A stretch of 21,996 nt of DNA from Acidobacteriota bacterium. GTDB lineage: Bacteria; Acidobacteriota; Terriglobia; Terriglobales; Acidobacteriaceae. This document shows, piece by piece, positions 21,890 to 21,996 of the stretch. The DNA lies in contig QIAR01000179.1 of assembly GCA_003225595.1 (NCBI GenBank), positions 1-21,996 of the forward strand. The letters run 5' to 3'. A program made the position numbers and the translations under genes. The notes under the pieces were generated by a model. It saw only the letters and a list, made by a program, of their open reading frames with translations. It was not told the origin of the DNA and did not search any database. Within the stretch, counting starts at the first letter, position 1. Every line of letters begins with the position of its first letter.

Positions 21890-21996
21890 AAAGATGTCAC
21901 AGAGCTGTCGTGGCGGACGCAAATTCGGTACGCCGCTGAAGGCGACTATGTTTTCGCTAGTCCGAAAATGAAGGGAAGGAAACCGTACTGGATGTC
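21890..21996 (+). pseudogene. truncated tyrosine recombinase (phage-type integrase) fragment, continuing past the window
   Basis: In the frame from 21851 the translation contains VTELSWRTQIRYAAEGDYVF and then ASPKMKGRKPYWM, matching the W-(R/K)-x-Q-x-x-Y...D-(W/Y)-V-F-A-S-P...G-(K/R)-x-P-Y-W segment seen between the two catalytic halves of many soil-bacterial integrases. Before residue Asp at 21893 the frame stops resembling an integrase; a TGA lies at 21848 and there is no start codon before an ATG at 21968. So the N-terminal half is missing and the piece is most likely a remnant. The part with the catalytic His-Arg-Tyr would lie to the right of the window. Confidence 0.6.

Noticed and set aside
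1..21996. CRISPR arrays, tRNA or rRNA genes, insertion sequences.
   Set aside because: Reading both strands I saw no regularly spaced repeats, no rRNA-like stretches, no convincing tRNA cloverleaf and no transposase; only the integrase remnant at the right edge.

Overview
The window looks like a chromosomal segment of a Gram-negative, moderately GC-rich bacterium. There is an outer-membrane-barrel C-terminus at the left edge, a lipoprotein of an ABC importer, and strong Shine-Dalgarno sites throughout. Acidobacteriota is my best guess from the overall flavour of the proteins, but I hold it loosely because no rRNA or marker gene is present. The right edge carries a truncated tyrosine-recombinase remnant, so at least that flank has seen mobile DNA.

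Layout. 3-524: end of an outer membrane protein. 908-2221: citrate synthase. 2395-5748: a four-gene plus-strand run with an ECHDC3-like crotonase-fold protein and a NitT/TauT-type ABC importer (binding lipoprotein, ATPase, permease). 5782-9102: minus-strand accessory genes (PAS protein, secreted alpha/beta hydrolase, cytoplasmic alpha/beta hydrolase, a small DUF4177-like protein, and two tandem paralogous small proteins of unknown family). 9310-14801: a tight five-gene minus-strand operon with two class III (CaiB/BaiF) CoA-transferases, a zinc-ribbon protein, a Cys-motif/thioredoxin-like protein and an aryl-type acyl-CoA ligase. 15266-16543: a divergent OFA-family MFS transporter. 16709-16900: a small CxxC protein. 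17238-18044: a Crp/Fnr regulator with a clear terminator, convergent with an amidohydrolase-2 (ACMSD-like) gene. 19203-19520: an ABM-type small protein. 19893-20873: an R2-like ligand-binding oxidase. 20945-21762: a zinc-ribbon protein and an OsmC-like protein whose reading frame is interrupted by one in-frame TGA.

The two strongest observations are these. First, the 464-bp region between the CoA-transferase operon and the transporter holds two 55-bp promoter modules in mirror orientation. Each has three alternating CRP-type half-sites (TCACA-N6-TGTGA-N6-TCAC) and then a -10 box exactly 22 nt downstream, which is class II activator geometry. The nearby Crp/Fnr protein has a CRP-type recognition helix (S-R-E-T-V-T-R) but lacks the usual cAMP-pocket residues, so it is the natural candidate activator. 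Similar palindromes lie before the citrate synthase and before the regulator. Second, the TGA inside the OsmC gene sits where the family has its peroxidatic cysteine, the frame continues with a full OsmC C-terminal half including the second cysteine, and a GC-rich hairpin with a G in its loop follows at bacterial-SECIS distance. This is most simply a selenocysteine-containing OsmC.

Working model (inference): the OFA transporter imports a carboxylic acid, the ligase and CoA-transferase pair activate it as a CoA thioester, and the crotonase-like protein, amidohydrolase and citrate synthase may link to its further breakdown, all under a CRP-like regulator. The actual substrate cannot be read from the sequence.
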